Source: Alicyclobacillus pomorum DSM 14955 (GTDB lineage Bacteria; Bacillota; Bacilli; Alicyclobacillales; Alicyclobacillaceae). From it: a DNA stretch of 36,423 nt. This document shows, one piece after another, positions 17,119 through 25,411 of this stretch (its first letter is position 1; the number at the start of each line of letters is the position of its first letter). The stretch is from positions 1 to 36,423 of the forward strand of contig NZ_AXAR01000017.1 in assembly GCF_000472905.1 (NCBI RefSeq). The letters run 5' to 3'. The notes beneath the pieces are model-generated. The model was not told where the DNA came from and made no database searches. It saw nothing but the letters and a program-made list of their open reading frames with translations. The translations under genes were made by a program, and so were the position numbers.

Positions 17119-18453
17119 TCAAAAGATGGAGAACAGTGCGATGGCGACAAACATGCCAATGGTCGTGATGACGACGCTGACCACAGCGAGTGGTCCGTAG
17201 GCGCGCTTGTGGGTATCTTTCGCGATGGAACGGATGAGGGTCACCACGTATCCGTTGTGCGGCAACGCGTCAAGACCACCGGAGGCGAGGGCGGAGACGC
17301 GGTGCATTGCGCCCGGATCAATCCCCATCTTCGTGTAAATGGGCGCCAAAATCGGCAGAGCGATACCGAGACCGCCAGAAGCTGAGCCTGTGACACCGGC
17401 AATCAAGGTCACGGCGATACCAAGGCCCAGCAGCGGGGGCCCCGGCATGTGCGTCACGGCATCCACCACTTGCTTAAAGCCTTGCGTATTGGCCACCACA
17501 GAACCGAATCCGACGACGGCACAGGTGTTACAGATGGCTACGACTGAATCCTGTACGCCGTCAGCCAACGTGCCCCAGAAGCGCTTGACATGGGTGATCA
17601 TCAACAGCAGGGCTATCACGATGCCAGCTGTCAACGCGTACACCGCGGCAATCGTCGATTCGACGTGAAAGGCGTTGGTCATCACGGCGAGGCTGATGAC
17701 CACCATGGCCAACGGAACCACCGCCACTCCCCAATGCGGTAATGTCCGTTCAGCCGCGACTTCTGAAGTGGCCGCCATTTCAACGGCGGAGTCCGAAAGT
17801 TTGAGGCCTGAATGGGAATCTTCAAAGTGTTCTCCCCGTGCCACCGCACGTTTCACCGCAAGCATCAGGTACACGCAACCGGAGACAGCGATACCCGCGG
17901 CGACCAGCATGCCAATGATTCCGCCTGCCCACGGCGTTGTATGAAAGTATTTCGTGGGAATGAGATTCTGGATTTCCGGGGAACCGGGCATCGTCATGGT
18001 AAACGATACGGACCCTAGAATGATGGCTGCGGGAATGTACCGACGCGGCAGGTTTGCCTGCCGGAACAAAGCCAGCGCCAAAGGAAAAACGGAGAATCCG
18101 ACGACGAACAGCGATACGCCGCCATAGGTCATGATGGCGCAGGTAAGGACAGTGGCGAGAATAACCCAGCGTTCGCCCAAAAACCGCATGAGTGCGCTGG
18201 CGATGGCGTCCGCGGCACCGGTATCCGCCATCACCTTGCCGAATACGGCGCCCAGCAGGAACAAAATAAACCACGAGGCAAAGAATCCTGAAAACCCTTT
18301 CATATACGTCCCCGTGAGCACTGCAGCGACGTCCTGGCCTGCGGTCACTGCCACGACTGCGGATGCAATGATGCCGGCCACAATGATGTTGATGCCGCGC
18401 ATTGTCATCCAGATCAGCAGTCCAAGGGCAATGACAAGAAAGAGAATCGCCAT
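17119..18453 (-). CDS. GntP-family permease (gluconate/organic acid:H+ symporter type)
   Basis: Integral membrane transporter of 444 aa with about 12-13 helices. The run MTMPGSPEIQNLIPTKYF (about residues 152-169), the FILFLLGAVFGKVMADTGAA segment near residue 65 and the TGSASGGLGIALPIL segment near 360 are typical of GntP. Known relatives carry gluconate, other sugar acids, D-serine or short hydroxy acids; the substrate here is open. The ATG at 18453 is favoured by GAGGAG about 8 nt upstream. It is convergent with the ascorbate-type PTS, and a shared role in sugar-acid uptake is only suggested by position. Confidence 0.88.
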   Translation of the reverse strand: MAILFLVIALGLLIWMTMRGINIIVAGIIASAVVAVTAGQDVAAVLTGTYMKGFSGFFASWFILFLLGAVFGKVMADTGAADAIASALMRFLGERWVILATVLTCAIMTYGGVSLFVVGFSVFPLALALFRQANLPRRYIPAAIILGSVSFTMTMPGSPEIQNLIPTKYFHTTPWAGGIIGMLVAAGIAVSGCVYLMLAVKRAVARGEHFEDSHSGLKLSDSAVEMAATSEVAAERTLPHWGVAVVPLAMVVISLAVMTNAFHVESTIAAVYALTAGIVIALLLMITHVKRFWGTLADGVQDSVVAICNTCAVVGFGSVVANTQGFKQVVDAVTHMPGPPLLGLGIAVTLIAGVTGSASGGLGIALPILAPIYTKMGIDPGAMHRVSALASGGLDALPHNGYVVTLIRSIAKDTHKRAYGPLAVVSVVITTIGMFVAIALFSIF

Positions 18454-18594
18454 AGAATTCACTCCTCTCACTAAAATGTTGAATCATTCTGTAAAATCAA
18501 GATGAATGCGTAACCGACGCGGAAGACGAAAACAGCTGAAATCGCGAGATGGAACAAGTTGGTCACTTGAAAACGTGTCGACTATCACCGTCCC

Positions 18595-18623
18595 ATGATA
18601 TCAATATTACATAAAAAACGTAA
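18595..18623 (-). promoter_or_regulatory. Candidate promoter of the GntP gene
   Basis: On the minus strand, TTACGT (18618-18623), 17 bp and TATCAT (18595-18600), which leaves a leader of about 140 nt. The region is AT-rich compared with its surroundings. Confidence 0.4.
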
Positions 18624-18859
18624 CATTCGTTAGATTTGTGTCCACGATGATTCTATCATACCCAATCATTGGTGGAGCGTGAGGGGAGATGGACGCGTAT
18701 ACTCATGAAGTAGAGTCCGTTCAAAAAATTTCCTATCGATTATTTATTGTTGACGGCATGCATGGTACGTTAGATTCATCGAAGTTTGGATGTTGGGAGC
18801 ATCTATAGCGTCGCGGTGGTGGTCGCGGTATCTCCGGAGCTGTGGACGGGGGTGATCTG
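18624..18859. other. Intergenic stretch before the coiled-coil gene
   Basis: I see no gene here. A TTGACG at about 18752 is followed 15 bp later by TAGATT, a weak promoter for the next gene because the spacing is short. No terminator or strong repeat was noticed. Confidence 0.3.
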
Positions 18860-19195
18860 ATGGACAAGGAACTGCTGGAGTTCTTGACCGGGATGGAACA
18901 GCGGCTCGATCAACGAGTGGCAGATCTGGAACAGCGATTTGAGCGACAGATAGCTGGCCTTGAACAGCGCATCATGCAGCATGTCGATGAACAGATGGAC
19001 GACGTTCGTAAACGTTTCGATGACGTTTATGTGCGCATCGATCAAGTTCATAAGCGCATTGATGCCGTTGTGCAAGAAGTGCAAGCTGTAGGCCAGTCGG
19101 TTATCGAAACACGGGAGATGGTGGACAAGCTGTCCGGCAGACTCCAAGATACCGAGCTTGACGTGAAGTTGCTGAAGAAGGTCGTAGCAGGTTGA
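18860..19195 (+). CDS. Small coiled-coil protein of unknown function
   Basis: A 111-aa, highly charged soluble protein made almost entirely of heptad-like repeats. LEQRF/LEQRI units at about residues 25-45 are followed by VRKRFDDVYVRIDQVHKRIDAVVQEVQAV (described in outline), then VDKLSGRLQDTELDVKLLKKV. There is no membrane segment, signal or Cys. It should form a long helical coiled coil. Proteins like this are common and mostly uncharacterised in Bacillales. The ATG at 18860 has GGGGGTGA 6-8 nt ahead; the frame also contains a GTG at 18842. It is monocistronic and convergent with the GabP-like gene. Confidence 0.75.
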   Translation: MDKELLEFLTGMEQRLDQRVADLEQRFERQIAGLEQRIMQHVDEQMDDVRKRFDDVYVRIDQVHKRIDAVVQEVQAVGQSVIETREMVDKLSGRLQDTELDVKLLKKVVAG

Positions 19196-19287
19196 AATGA
19201 ACGGGTGTGCCCAGTGGGGTATGCCTTTTTGCTATTGCGCGCCATTGGAACCCTTGTCCTCACATGGCCCTACAATGGTCAAACATA

Positions 19288-19323
19288 GCGGCGTGCCAGA
19301 GCAGATGTGCCTTGGCACGCCGC
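19288..19323. terminator. Perfect 11-bp hairpin between convergent genes
   Basis: GCGGCGTGCCA (19288-19298) pairs with TGGCACGCCGC (19313-19323). It sits 6 bp past the permease stop, between converging genes. It has no clear T-run on either side, so termination is probable rather than certain. Confidence 0.5.
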
Positions 19324-19328
19324 GCCGT

Positions 19329-20702
19329 TTACATGTTGCCAGGGAGTTTAGAATTTCGGGACATCGTTTGTTTTACAGCAAAGATTATCATCAAAATCAC
19401 GACACTCACGAGGCTGAGGATCAACTGGGAACGATTGTCTGCTGTAAAGGCCATGGAAGCGATTACAACGACTATCGCAATGATTGTTAAATACGTGAGA
19501 TACGGGTACGCCCACATGCGCACGCGCAGCGACTCTGGCGACTCCCGTTCTAGCTTGCGCCGTATGCGCAGTTCCGATACAGCAATCAACAGGTAGATGA
19601 ACAATCCGACAGCACCAGAGGAATTCAGCAGGAACAGGAACACGGTGTTCGGCGACAGATAGTCCATCGCTACGGAGAGATAGCCAATCACCATGCAAAA
19701 CAGAATGGCTTTGACCGGCACGCCGCGGTCGTTCGTGTCCACTAAGCCCTTTGGTGCGTGACCTTGGTTAGCGAGTGCAAACAGCATCCGCGAAGCGGTG
19801 TAAAGTCCAGAGTTCAAACAGGACAAAACGGCGGTCAATACAACGAGATTCATGATCCAAGCGGCGCCTGGGATTCCGATGACTTTCAACGCACTGACAT
19901 AAGGACTGACCATCGCGCTCTTGTCATTCCATGGCAAGATGGTGACGATGAGAAAAATAGATCCGATGTAGAAAACCAGCACGCGCCAAATGACCGAGTT
20001 CGTCGCCCGAGAAACGGCCTGCCGGGGTTCTGCTGACTCGGCGGCAGCCACCGTCACAATCTCTGACCCGAAGAAGGAGAAGACGAGCGTTGTCACGCTA
20101 GAAAATAGGGCGACAATACCAAGCGGTGCAAACCCGCCGTGCCGCGTCAGGTTGCTGAAATCCAGATGTGCGTGCGGCCAGAGGCCGAGGACGTACAGTG
20201 CGCCAAAGAAAATAAATAACACGATGGCGGCCACCTTGATGGAGGCAAACCAGTACTCAAATTCCCCGTAGGACCGAACGGAGACCAGGTTGGTCAGCGT
20301 CAACAAGAGCAACAGGATGGAAGCAAGGACCCACAGTGGGACGTTCGGTAGAAACCAATTCTGAAGTGTTTTGGCGCCTGCCGTGGCTTCCACTGCAACA
20401 ACGATGACCCAGAAATACCAATACAACCACCCGACAAGAAAGCCAGCCCAATCTCCCAGTGCTTCGCGGGCGTATGCGGCGAACGATCCGAGCGAGGGAT
20501 GTGCCACTGCCATTTCCCCGAGCATCCGCATGACCAAGACGACAAGAACGCCGGCGAGTGCGTATGAAATGACGGCTGCGGGACCCGCAGATTGGATGAC
20601 TGCACCACTGCCGACAAACAGTCCAGCGCCGATAACGCCGCCGAGCGAGATCATGGTCATGTGACGCATTTTGAGGTCTTTCTTGAGCGATTTTTGGCTC
20701 AC
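19329..20702 (-). CDS. GABA permease-like amino acid transporter (APC family)
   Basis: APC transporter of 457 aa with 12 helices. It follows Bacillus GabP closely through the whole length: KMRHMTMISLGGVIGAGLFVGSG at about 10-32, VMRMLGEMAVAHPSLGSFA, SYGEFEYWFASIKV, VLSCLNSGLYTASRMLF, and MWAYPYLTYLTIIAI near the C-terminus. The probable role is uptake of gamma-aminobutyrate or a similar amino acid. The start is taken as GTG 20702 because AAAGGGG lies 8 nt before it; the frame opens at a TTG 18 nt earlier. No GABA-degrading genes adjoin, so the substrate is inferred from sequence only. Confidence 0.88.
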   Translation of the reverse strand: MSQKSLKKDLKMRHMTMISLGGVIGAGLFVGSGAVIQSAGPAAVISYALAGVLVVLVMRMLGEMAVAHPSLGSFAAYAREALGDWAGFLVGWLYWYFWVIVVAVEATAGAKTLQNWFLPNVPLWVLASILLLLLTLTNLVSVRSYGEFEYWFASIKVAAIVLFIFFGALYVLGLWPHAHLDFSNLTRHGGFAPLGIVALFSSVTTLVFSFFGSEIVTVAAAESAEPRQAVSRATNSVIWRVLVFYIGSIFLIVTILPWNDKSAMVSPYVSALKVIGIPGAAWIMNLVVLTAVLSCLNSGLYTASRMLFALANQGHAPKGLVDTNDRGVPVKAILFCMVIGYLSVAMDYLSPNTVFLFLLNSSGAVGLFIYLLIAVSELRIRRKLERESPESLRVRMWAYPYLTYLTIIAIVVVIASMAFTADNRSQLILSLVSVVILMIIFAVKQTMSRNSKLPGNM

Positions 20703-20750
20703 AAATAAATCCCCTTTCAAAACTACGTCTCAATGATTTACACATAACGA

Positions 20751-20779
20751 ATATTATCAGAAGTTTAATTTCATTTTAA
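20751..20779 (-). promoter_or_regulatory. Candidate promoter of the GabP-like gene
   Basis: On the minus strand, TTAAAA (20774-20779), 17 bp and TAATAT (20751-20756), 49 bp before the start. Further upstream (20825-20839) is the dyad TGATTC-CTT-GAATCA, a possible operator. Confidence 0.55.
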
Positions 20780-20874
20780 CCCTTCGAAAACTGCATGATC
20801 CTGGATTTGCAGGTAACACCTTTTTGATTCCTTGAATCATTCGGGATAAAAACGAAATCTTCTCTCGGTGAAAT

Positions 20875-20928
20875 GAGCGATTTGCAAAATAACGACGAAC
20901 CGCTCTAGAGGAATTTTGCAAATCACTC
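20875..20928. repeat. Palindromic intergenic repeat, copy 2 (best preserved)
   Basis: GAGCGATTTGCAAAAT (20875-20890) and ATTTTGCAAATCACTC (20913-20928) are inverted copies with one mismatch in 16. They enclose 22 bp that contain the small palindrome CTCTAGAG. The same arms occur at 7671-7754. It lies between the GabP-like gene and the acyl-CoA dehydrogenase terminator. Confidence 0.75.
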
Positions 20929-20933
20929 AAATT

Positions 20934-20972
20934 AAGAAAGGGACCAGTGCCCTCTCAGGCATTCCGGTCCCT
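20934..20972 (-). terminator. Probable terminator of the acyl-CoA dehydrogenase gene
   Basis: AGGGACC (20939-20945) pairs with GGTCCCT (20966-20972), with further GCC/GGC pairing inside. On the minus strand it is followed by TTTCTT. It lies about 80 bp past the stop codon. Confidence 0.6.
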
Positions 20973-21050
20973 ATGGTTCGCTTTGTAAGTGGCTAATATG
21001 TTGGCACAGGTGGTTTGCGACTGAGCACCAGCTACTCAGGAATGCTCCAC

Positions 21051-22652
21051 TTATGCATCGAGGTCCGCTCCCCACACCTGTTCGTCCGTGAAGGCCCAGT
21101 CTGGGTACTCCTGATGCTCTATGAACCGGTTCACGTACAATCCTGCGAGTTTGGCATACAACTCTCCTTGTGTTTCCGAGAGGTTGTATAGTAAGGCAGC
21201 CTGCGTCGCGTCGGCAATCTGCTGCAAAGCGTGTTTGGCATACCATTGTGCGGCTGGGCCATTGAGGGAAGTAAGGTGCGTTAACGTCTTCTGAATGCAT
21301 TCCGATGCGTCTCGAGCTTCCCTCGTATCGGCGCGTTCCAGCATCGGGAGAACTTCCTCCAGGTACTTCTCGTAGGACTTGTGCTTGTTCACGGTCTCCA
21401 GAAAATCGAGGGACTGTATGTTGCTGGGACCTTCCCAGATGGGCGTGATCAGCGCTTCGCGGTGCCAGCGGGCCACAGCGTATTCTTCCAGGAAGCCGAG
21501 ACCTCCGAATAATTCCATGCCCATGGCTGTCATGGCAGCCGCGTGATCGGCTGTGCGATTCTTGGCGAGATGGGAGAGGAAACGCGCGTGATGGTAGGCC
21601 GGCGTATACGGTGGACGAGCATCCCAAGCCTGGTCAAACTTCTCGATGGCGTGGAAGGAAAGCGCAAGGCCACCGGCCAGTCGGACGGAAAAATCGGTCA
21701 AATCGCGGCGAATGAGCGGGTGGTCCTTCAGTAACTTTCCAAACGTGCGTCGGCGCGACACACGACCCAACACTTCGAGGTGGGATTTGCGCGCAGTACC
21801 CATGGCGCTGACTGCGTTCGCGAGGCGGGAAACCGTGAGGTTTTCGAGCGTGTAGTAAATGCCCTCTTCGGGGCGACCGATAAGATACGCCTCGCTGTTG
21901 TTCAGTTCAGCTTCGCCGGACGGGACAGCGCGGGTCGCGCTCTTGTCCTTCAGGCGGCGGACGTGGTAATTCAGATTTCCATTGCGGTCGAGGCGAGGCA
22001 GAAGGAATAGAGCCAGGCCTTTTGGACCGGATGGCGCGCCCTCTGGCCGAGCGGTTGTGATGGCGTAGTCGGTGAGGCCTGCGCCGCTCGCGAAGTATTT
22101 GTCGGCCGTAATCCGCCACACGTCTCCGTCCTGGCGGGCGGTGGCGAGGTTTGCGCCGAGATCACTACCACCTTGCGACTCCGTCATCCACGTGGCCCCG
22201 AATGCTTCACCAGACAACAGCTGTTCCTTCCACGCGGAAAACGCAGGCGCGTACTTGTGGATGGCGTACGCGGCTTGCCCGGTGATAGTCACGACGCAGT
22301 AGAGCCCGGGGTCTCCAATGAGATAGCCAAGGGCAAAGTGATGGTGCCAGCTTCCGCCTTCGTAAGGAGGACGGTTGATACGCGCCGCTTCTTTCAACAC
22401 GGCGCGGTGGACTGGGCTGAGCCGCACTCTGTCAATCCGTTGCCCGTCTATGTCGTGGTGAACCAGGATGGGGCGAGCGTCGTGATCGACATGGTAAACG
22501 GTTTCATACACATCGCGACCGGCGAATGCTCCGAAAGCGCGCAAATCCGCTTGGTGCTGCTGAAAGTCTTTCCAGTAGTGTTGCAGCACAGCTTTCAGAT
22601 GAGAATCGCTGTCGTAGTGGTTTTTCCCGTACGCGTAGGAAATGTGGTTCAT
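21051..22652 (-). CDS. AidB-type acyl-CoA dehydrogenase
   Basis: FAD-dependent acyl-CoA dehydrogenase-fold protein of 533 aa, long like the AidB branch rather than the usual 380-aa enzymes. The FAD/substrate segment TWMTESQGGSDLGANLAT (about 155-172), ENLTVSRLANAVSAMG, FGGLGFLEEYAVARWHREALI and the C-terminal IWEGPSNIQSLDFL with a Glu in the catalytic-base position are visible. An extra C-terminal helical domain follows, as in AidB. It may oxidise acyl-CoA or, like AidB, have a role linked to DNA alkylation stress; the sequence does not decide. GGGAGGAG precedes the ATG at 22652. It is a single-gene unit, divergent from the protease. Confidence 0.88.
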   Translation of the reverse strand: MNHISYAYGKNHYDSDSHLKAVLQHYWKDFQQHQADLRAFGAFAGRDVYETVYHVDHDARPILVHHDIDGQRIDRVRLSPVHRAVLKEAARINRPPYEGGSWHHHFALGYLIGDPGLYCVVTITGQAAYAIHKYAPAFSAWKEQLLSGEAFGATWMTESQGGSDLGANLATARQDGDVWRITADKYFASGAGLTDYAITTARPEGAPSGPKGLALFLLPRLDRNGNLNYHVRRLKDKSATRAVPSGEAELNNSEAYLIGRPEEGIYYTLENLTVSRLANAVSAMGTARKSHLEVLGRVSRRRTFGKLLKDHPLIRRDLTDFSVRLAGGLALSFHAIEKFDQAWDARPPYTPAYHHARFLSHLAKNRTADHAAAMTAMGMELFGGLGFLEEYAVARWHREALITPIWEGPSNIQSLDFLETVNKHKSYEKYLEEVLPMLERADTREARDASECIQKTLTHLTSLNGPAAQWYAKHALQQIADATQAALLYNLSETQGELYAKLAGLYVNRFIEHQEYPDWAFTDEQVWGADLDA

Positions 22653-23060
22653 TCTTTTCGGACTCCTCCCAGTTTTTCATTCAGCGATGGAAGCAGGTGG
22701 CTTCGCAGTTCCAACTCTTCAGTTAGGAGATGATGTACTGTCGGTGGACGTGAAGCGTTCCTTGTGCACAGGATTCATTTAATATGAAATATACGGAAAA
22801 TTTACATGAACGACTACAGGAATCTGGGGCAGCCTGGACAATTTATGTTTCATAAGTGTTGCCATGTACACAAAAAGAGACGTTCACTGCGGATGAAATG
22901 CGAGGATGGATAGGTGGTACGCGCCGGATATTCATCATATTTTACAACCTAGGAACGGCAAAAGCGGCGGCGAAACAGGTGTATACGCGACACATCTTAG
23001 AGGGTATGACATTGCAATCCATCAACCGGAGATGTAAATCCGGACAGGGGAGGGCTACTT
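22653..23060. other. Intergenic region between acyl-CoA dehydrogenase and protease
   Basis: Both divergent genes must be driven from here. The middle (22780-22815) is AT-rich, but I see no convincing hexamer pair on either strand. A 35-codon frame from about 22807 lacks a ribosome site. No repeat or terminator noticed. Confidence 0.4.
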
Positions 23061-25274
23061 GTGAGGGAGTGGCATCACGCAGTCAAAGTGGCACTCGGGT
23101 TGGTCGGGCTCATCGGGGCAATGGCGCTGCCATCGGCCCCACGTGCATTTGCACAGGGCAACTCGTCGATTATGGTGTTGCCAAACAACGCGAATGCGTC
23201 CAAGCATGGCAAGTTGCTGGGACACGCCGATGCGAACAAAAAGGTTTCGGTGACCATCAGTCTGCATCTGCGCAATGCGGACAAAGTTGACGGCTTCATT
23301 GCAGATCTGTACAATCCTTCGTCACCGAACTACAAGCATTTTCTCACGCCACAGCAGTTCGCGCAGATGTTTGGCCCATCTAGTGACACCATCAACCAAG
23401 TCACCCATTACTTCACGTCGAAAGGGTTGCATGTAGACAGCGTATCGCCGGAAAGGACGCTGATCCAGGTCAGTGGTACCGTTGCACAAGTAGAGCGCGC
23501 GTTTGGGGTCACCATGAACAACTATCAAAACGCGGAGGGACATCAGTACTACGCAAATGCGAACAACCCGCAGTTGCCGAGCGACATTGCCGACGTGGTT
23601 ACCGGTATTACAGGTCTCGACAACGAGCCCCACTGGCGGCATGCTGCGCAAGGTCGACAATCTTCACCGCATGTGTCCGGTAAACCAAACACGGAGGCAT
23701 CACATGTAGGGAGTGGTCCGGCGGGAGGATACACGCCGAGTGAACTGCGGGCTGCGTACGACGTGAACCCGCTGAACAGCGGGGGGACGAATGGCTCAGG
23801 TCAAACCGTAGCGCTCTTCGAATTGGATGGTTACGTGAAATCGAACATCACGACCTACGACAACTACTATAGCCTCGGTAGTCCCGCCCCGACCAACGTC
23901 CTGGTGGATGGATACAACGGTGCTGCCGGACAGGGCGAAGGCGAAGTGGAGCTGGACATTGAAGTGATCAACGCCATGGCTCCGAAAGCCAACGTCACTG
24001 TGTACGAGGGCCCGAATTCGGATCAAGGTGTCATTGACACCTACCAAAAAATCGCATCGGACGACAAGGCCAAACAGGTCAGTGTCAGTTGGGGACTGTC
24101 TGAGTTGCAGAGCAGTGCATCCACGATGAACAGCATGCACACGATTTTCCAACAGATGGCCACCCAGGGGCAGAGTGTCTTCGCTGCATCCGGTGACAGT
24201 GGCGCGTACGACGGTGGGGATACCCAACTTGCAGTAGATAGCCCCGCGAACGATCCATATGTTACAGGCGTCGGTGGCACACACTTGACCTTGAGTGGCG
24301 GTAGTTACGGCAGCGAGTCTGTATGGTCCAACTCGACCAACAAGACTGGCGGCGGTGGCGGGCTGTCGACGGTGTACAGCCAGCCTAGTTGGCAGACGGG
24401 GACAGGGGTTCAGAACAGTTACAGCAACGGGAAGCGAGAGGTACCGGATGTCTCGGCGGACGCGGATCCCAATACGGGGTACTCCATCTACAGTGCGGGC
24501 CAATGGGTGGTCTATGGAGGCACATCGTGCGCAGCCCCACTTTGGGCTGGATTGGCCGCCTTGAACAACCAGTATGCCGAGGCAAACGGAAAGGCCGACT
24601 TGGGTTACGCCAATCCGACACTGTACAAGATGTTCAACACCACGCAGACCTACCCGGCGTACCACGATGTAACGCAGGGGAACAACCTGTATTATCCAGC
24701 GACGGCCGGCTACGACATGGCCAGCGGCATCGGAACACCTGATGCGTACAACCTCGTCCGGGACCTCAACGGAGGGAGCTCCGGTGGCGGAGGAGGTGGC
24801 GGTGGAGGCGGAACGCAGACACAGCTCCTCAGCAACGGTGGCTTTGAAAACGGGAAGACACCGTGGGTAGAAAGCAGTTCCGGTGGATACGAACTGATTG
24901 ACACCACGTATCCTCACACGGGCAGCTACTCTGCCTATCTGGCGGGGTACAACAATGGCACGGACACGATATACCAAACCATCTCCGTGCCGTCCACGGC
25001 CAAGACCGTCACGTTGACGTACTGGACTGATGTGGACACCACTGAGACCACACACAGTTACGACTACTTGTACGTGCAGGTTCGCAACGCCAGCGGCACC
25101 GTGTTGAAGACGCTGCAGACGCAGAGTGACGGCACGGCAGCTGGCTGGCGGAGTCAATCGTTTGACCTCGGCGCGTACAAAGGGCAGACGATTCAAATCG
25201 CATTCAAGGCCACCAACGACTACAGCAATCCTACCAGTTTCTTCGTGGATGACGTCAGCGTCACAGCGCAGTAA
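23061..25274 (+). CDS. Secreted sedolisin (kumamolisin-type S53 acid protease) with C-terminal beta domain
   Basis: Secreted serine-carboxyl endopeptidase made as a preproenzyme of 737 aa. Signal peptide: about 1-31 (KVALGLVGLIGAMALPSAPRAFA). Activation pro-domain: about 40-190, including YNPSSPNYKHFLTPQQFA and the double-hairpin region. Catalytic domain: about 220-570, with Glu295 and Asp299 in GEVELDIEV, oxyanion Asp379 in AASGDSGAY, nucleophile Ser489 in GGTSCAAP and the calcium-site region YHDVT...GYDMASGIGTPD. A run of ten glycines (about 576-585) links to a C-terminal domain of about 150 aa (NGGFENG to FFVDDVSVTAQ) like jelly-roll carbohydrate- or surface-binding modules. Alicyclobacillus and relatives are the classic source of such acid collagenases. 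It starts at GTG 23061 with GGGGAGGG ahead. Confidence 0.95.
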   Translation: MREWHHAVKVALGLVGLIGAMALPSAPRAFAQGNSSIMVLPNNANASKHGKLLGHADANKKVSVTISLHLRNADKVDGFIADLYNPSSPNYKHFLTPQQFAQMFGPSSDTINQVTHYFTSKGLHVDSVSPERTLIQVSGTVAQVERAFGVTMNNYQNAEGHQYYANANNPQLPSDIADVVTGITGLDNEPHWRHAAQGRQSSPHVSGKPNTEASHVGSGPAGGYTPSELRAAYDVNPLNSGGTNGSGQTVALFELDGYVKSNITTYDNYYSLGSPAPTNVLVDGYNGAAGQGEGEVELDIEVINAMAPKANVTVYEGPNSDQGVIDTYQKIASDDKAKQVSVSWGLSELQSSASTMNSMHTIFQQMATQGQSVFAASGDSGAYDGGDTQLAVDSPANDPYVTGVGGTHLTLSGGSYGSESVWSNSTNKTGGGGGLSTVYSQPSWQTGTGVQNSYSNGKREVPDVSADADPNTGYSIYSAGQWVVYGGTSCAAPLWAGLAALNNQYAEANGKADLGYANPTLYKMFNTTQTYPAYHDVTQGNNLYYPATAGYDMASGIGTPDAYNLVRDLNGGSSGGGGGGGGGGTQTQLLSNGGFENGKTPWVESSSGGYELIDTTYPHTGSYSAYLAGYNNGTDTIYQTISVPSTAKTVTLTYWTDVDTTETTHSYDYLYVQVRNASGTVLKTLQTQSDGTAAGWRSQSFDLGAYKGQTIQIAFKATNDYSNPTSFFVDDVSVTAQ

Positions 25275-25295
25275 GCAATCACCGGGTAATGTCAC

Positions 25296-25330
25296 AAGGC
25301 CCCGCTCTTGGACAAGAGGGCGGGGCTTTG
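25296..25330 (+). terminator. Terminator of the sedolisin gene
   Basis: AAGCCCCGC-type stem: AAGGCCCCGCTCTTG pairs with CAAGAGGGCGGGGCTTT, with a short loop, ending in TTTG. It lies 22 bp after the stop. Confidence 0.85.
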
Positions 25331-25342
25331 TCTGTGTGCGGT

Positions 25343-25371
25343 TTGATCCATTGTGGCAACTTCGCTACGCT
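25343..25371 (+). promoter_or_regulatory. Candidate promoter of the first aldo/keto reductase gene
   Basis: TTGATC (25343-25348), 17 bp, TACGCT (25366-25371), 41 bp before the start. Moderate match. Confidence 0.35.
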
Positions 25372-25411
25372 CAAACTAAACGACTACAGGCATATCGGAG
25401 GAGTGACCACA

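Noticed and set aside
22807-22915. A 35-codon Cys/His-containing frame before the protease
   Set aside because: No ribosome site and no partner signal; too short to support from composition alone.
23796-25295. A 499-codon open frame on the minus strand opposite the protease
   Set aside because: It is antisense to the clearly coding sedolisin catalytic and C-terminal domains; no ribosome site and no recognisable domain. It arises from the codon bias of the real gene.
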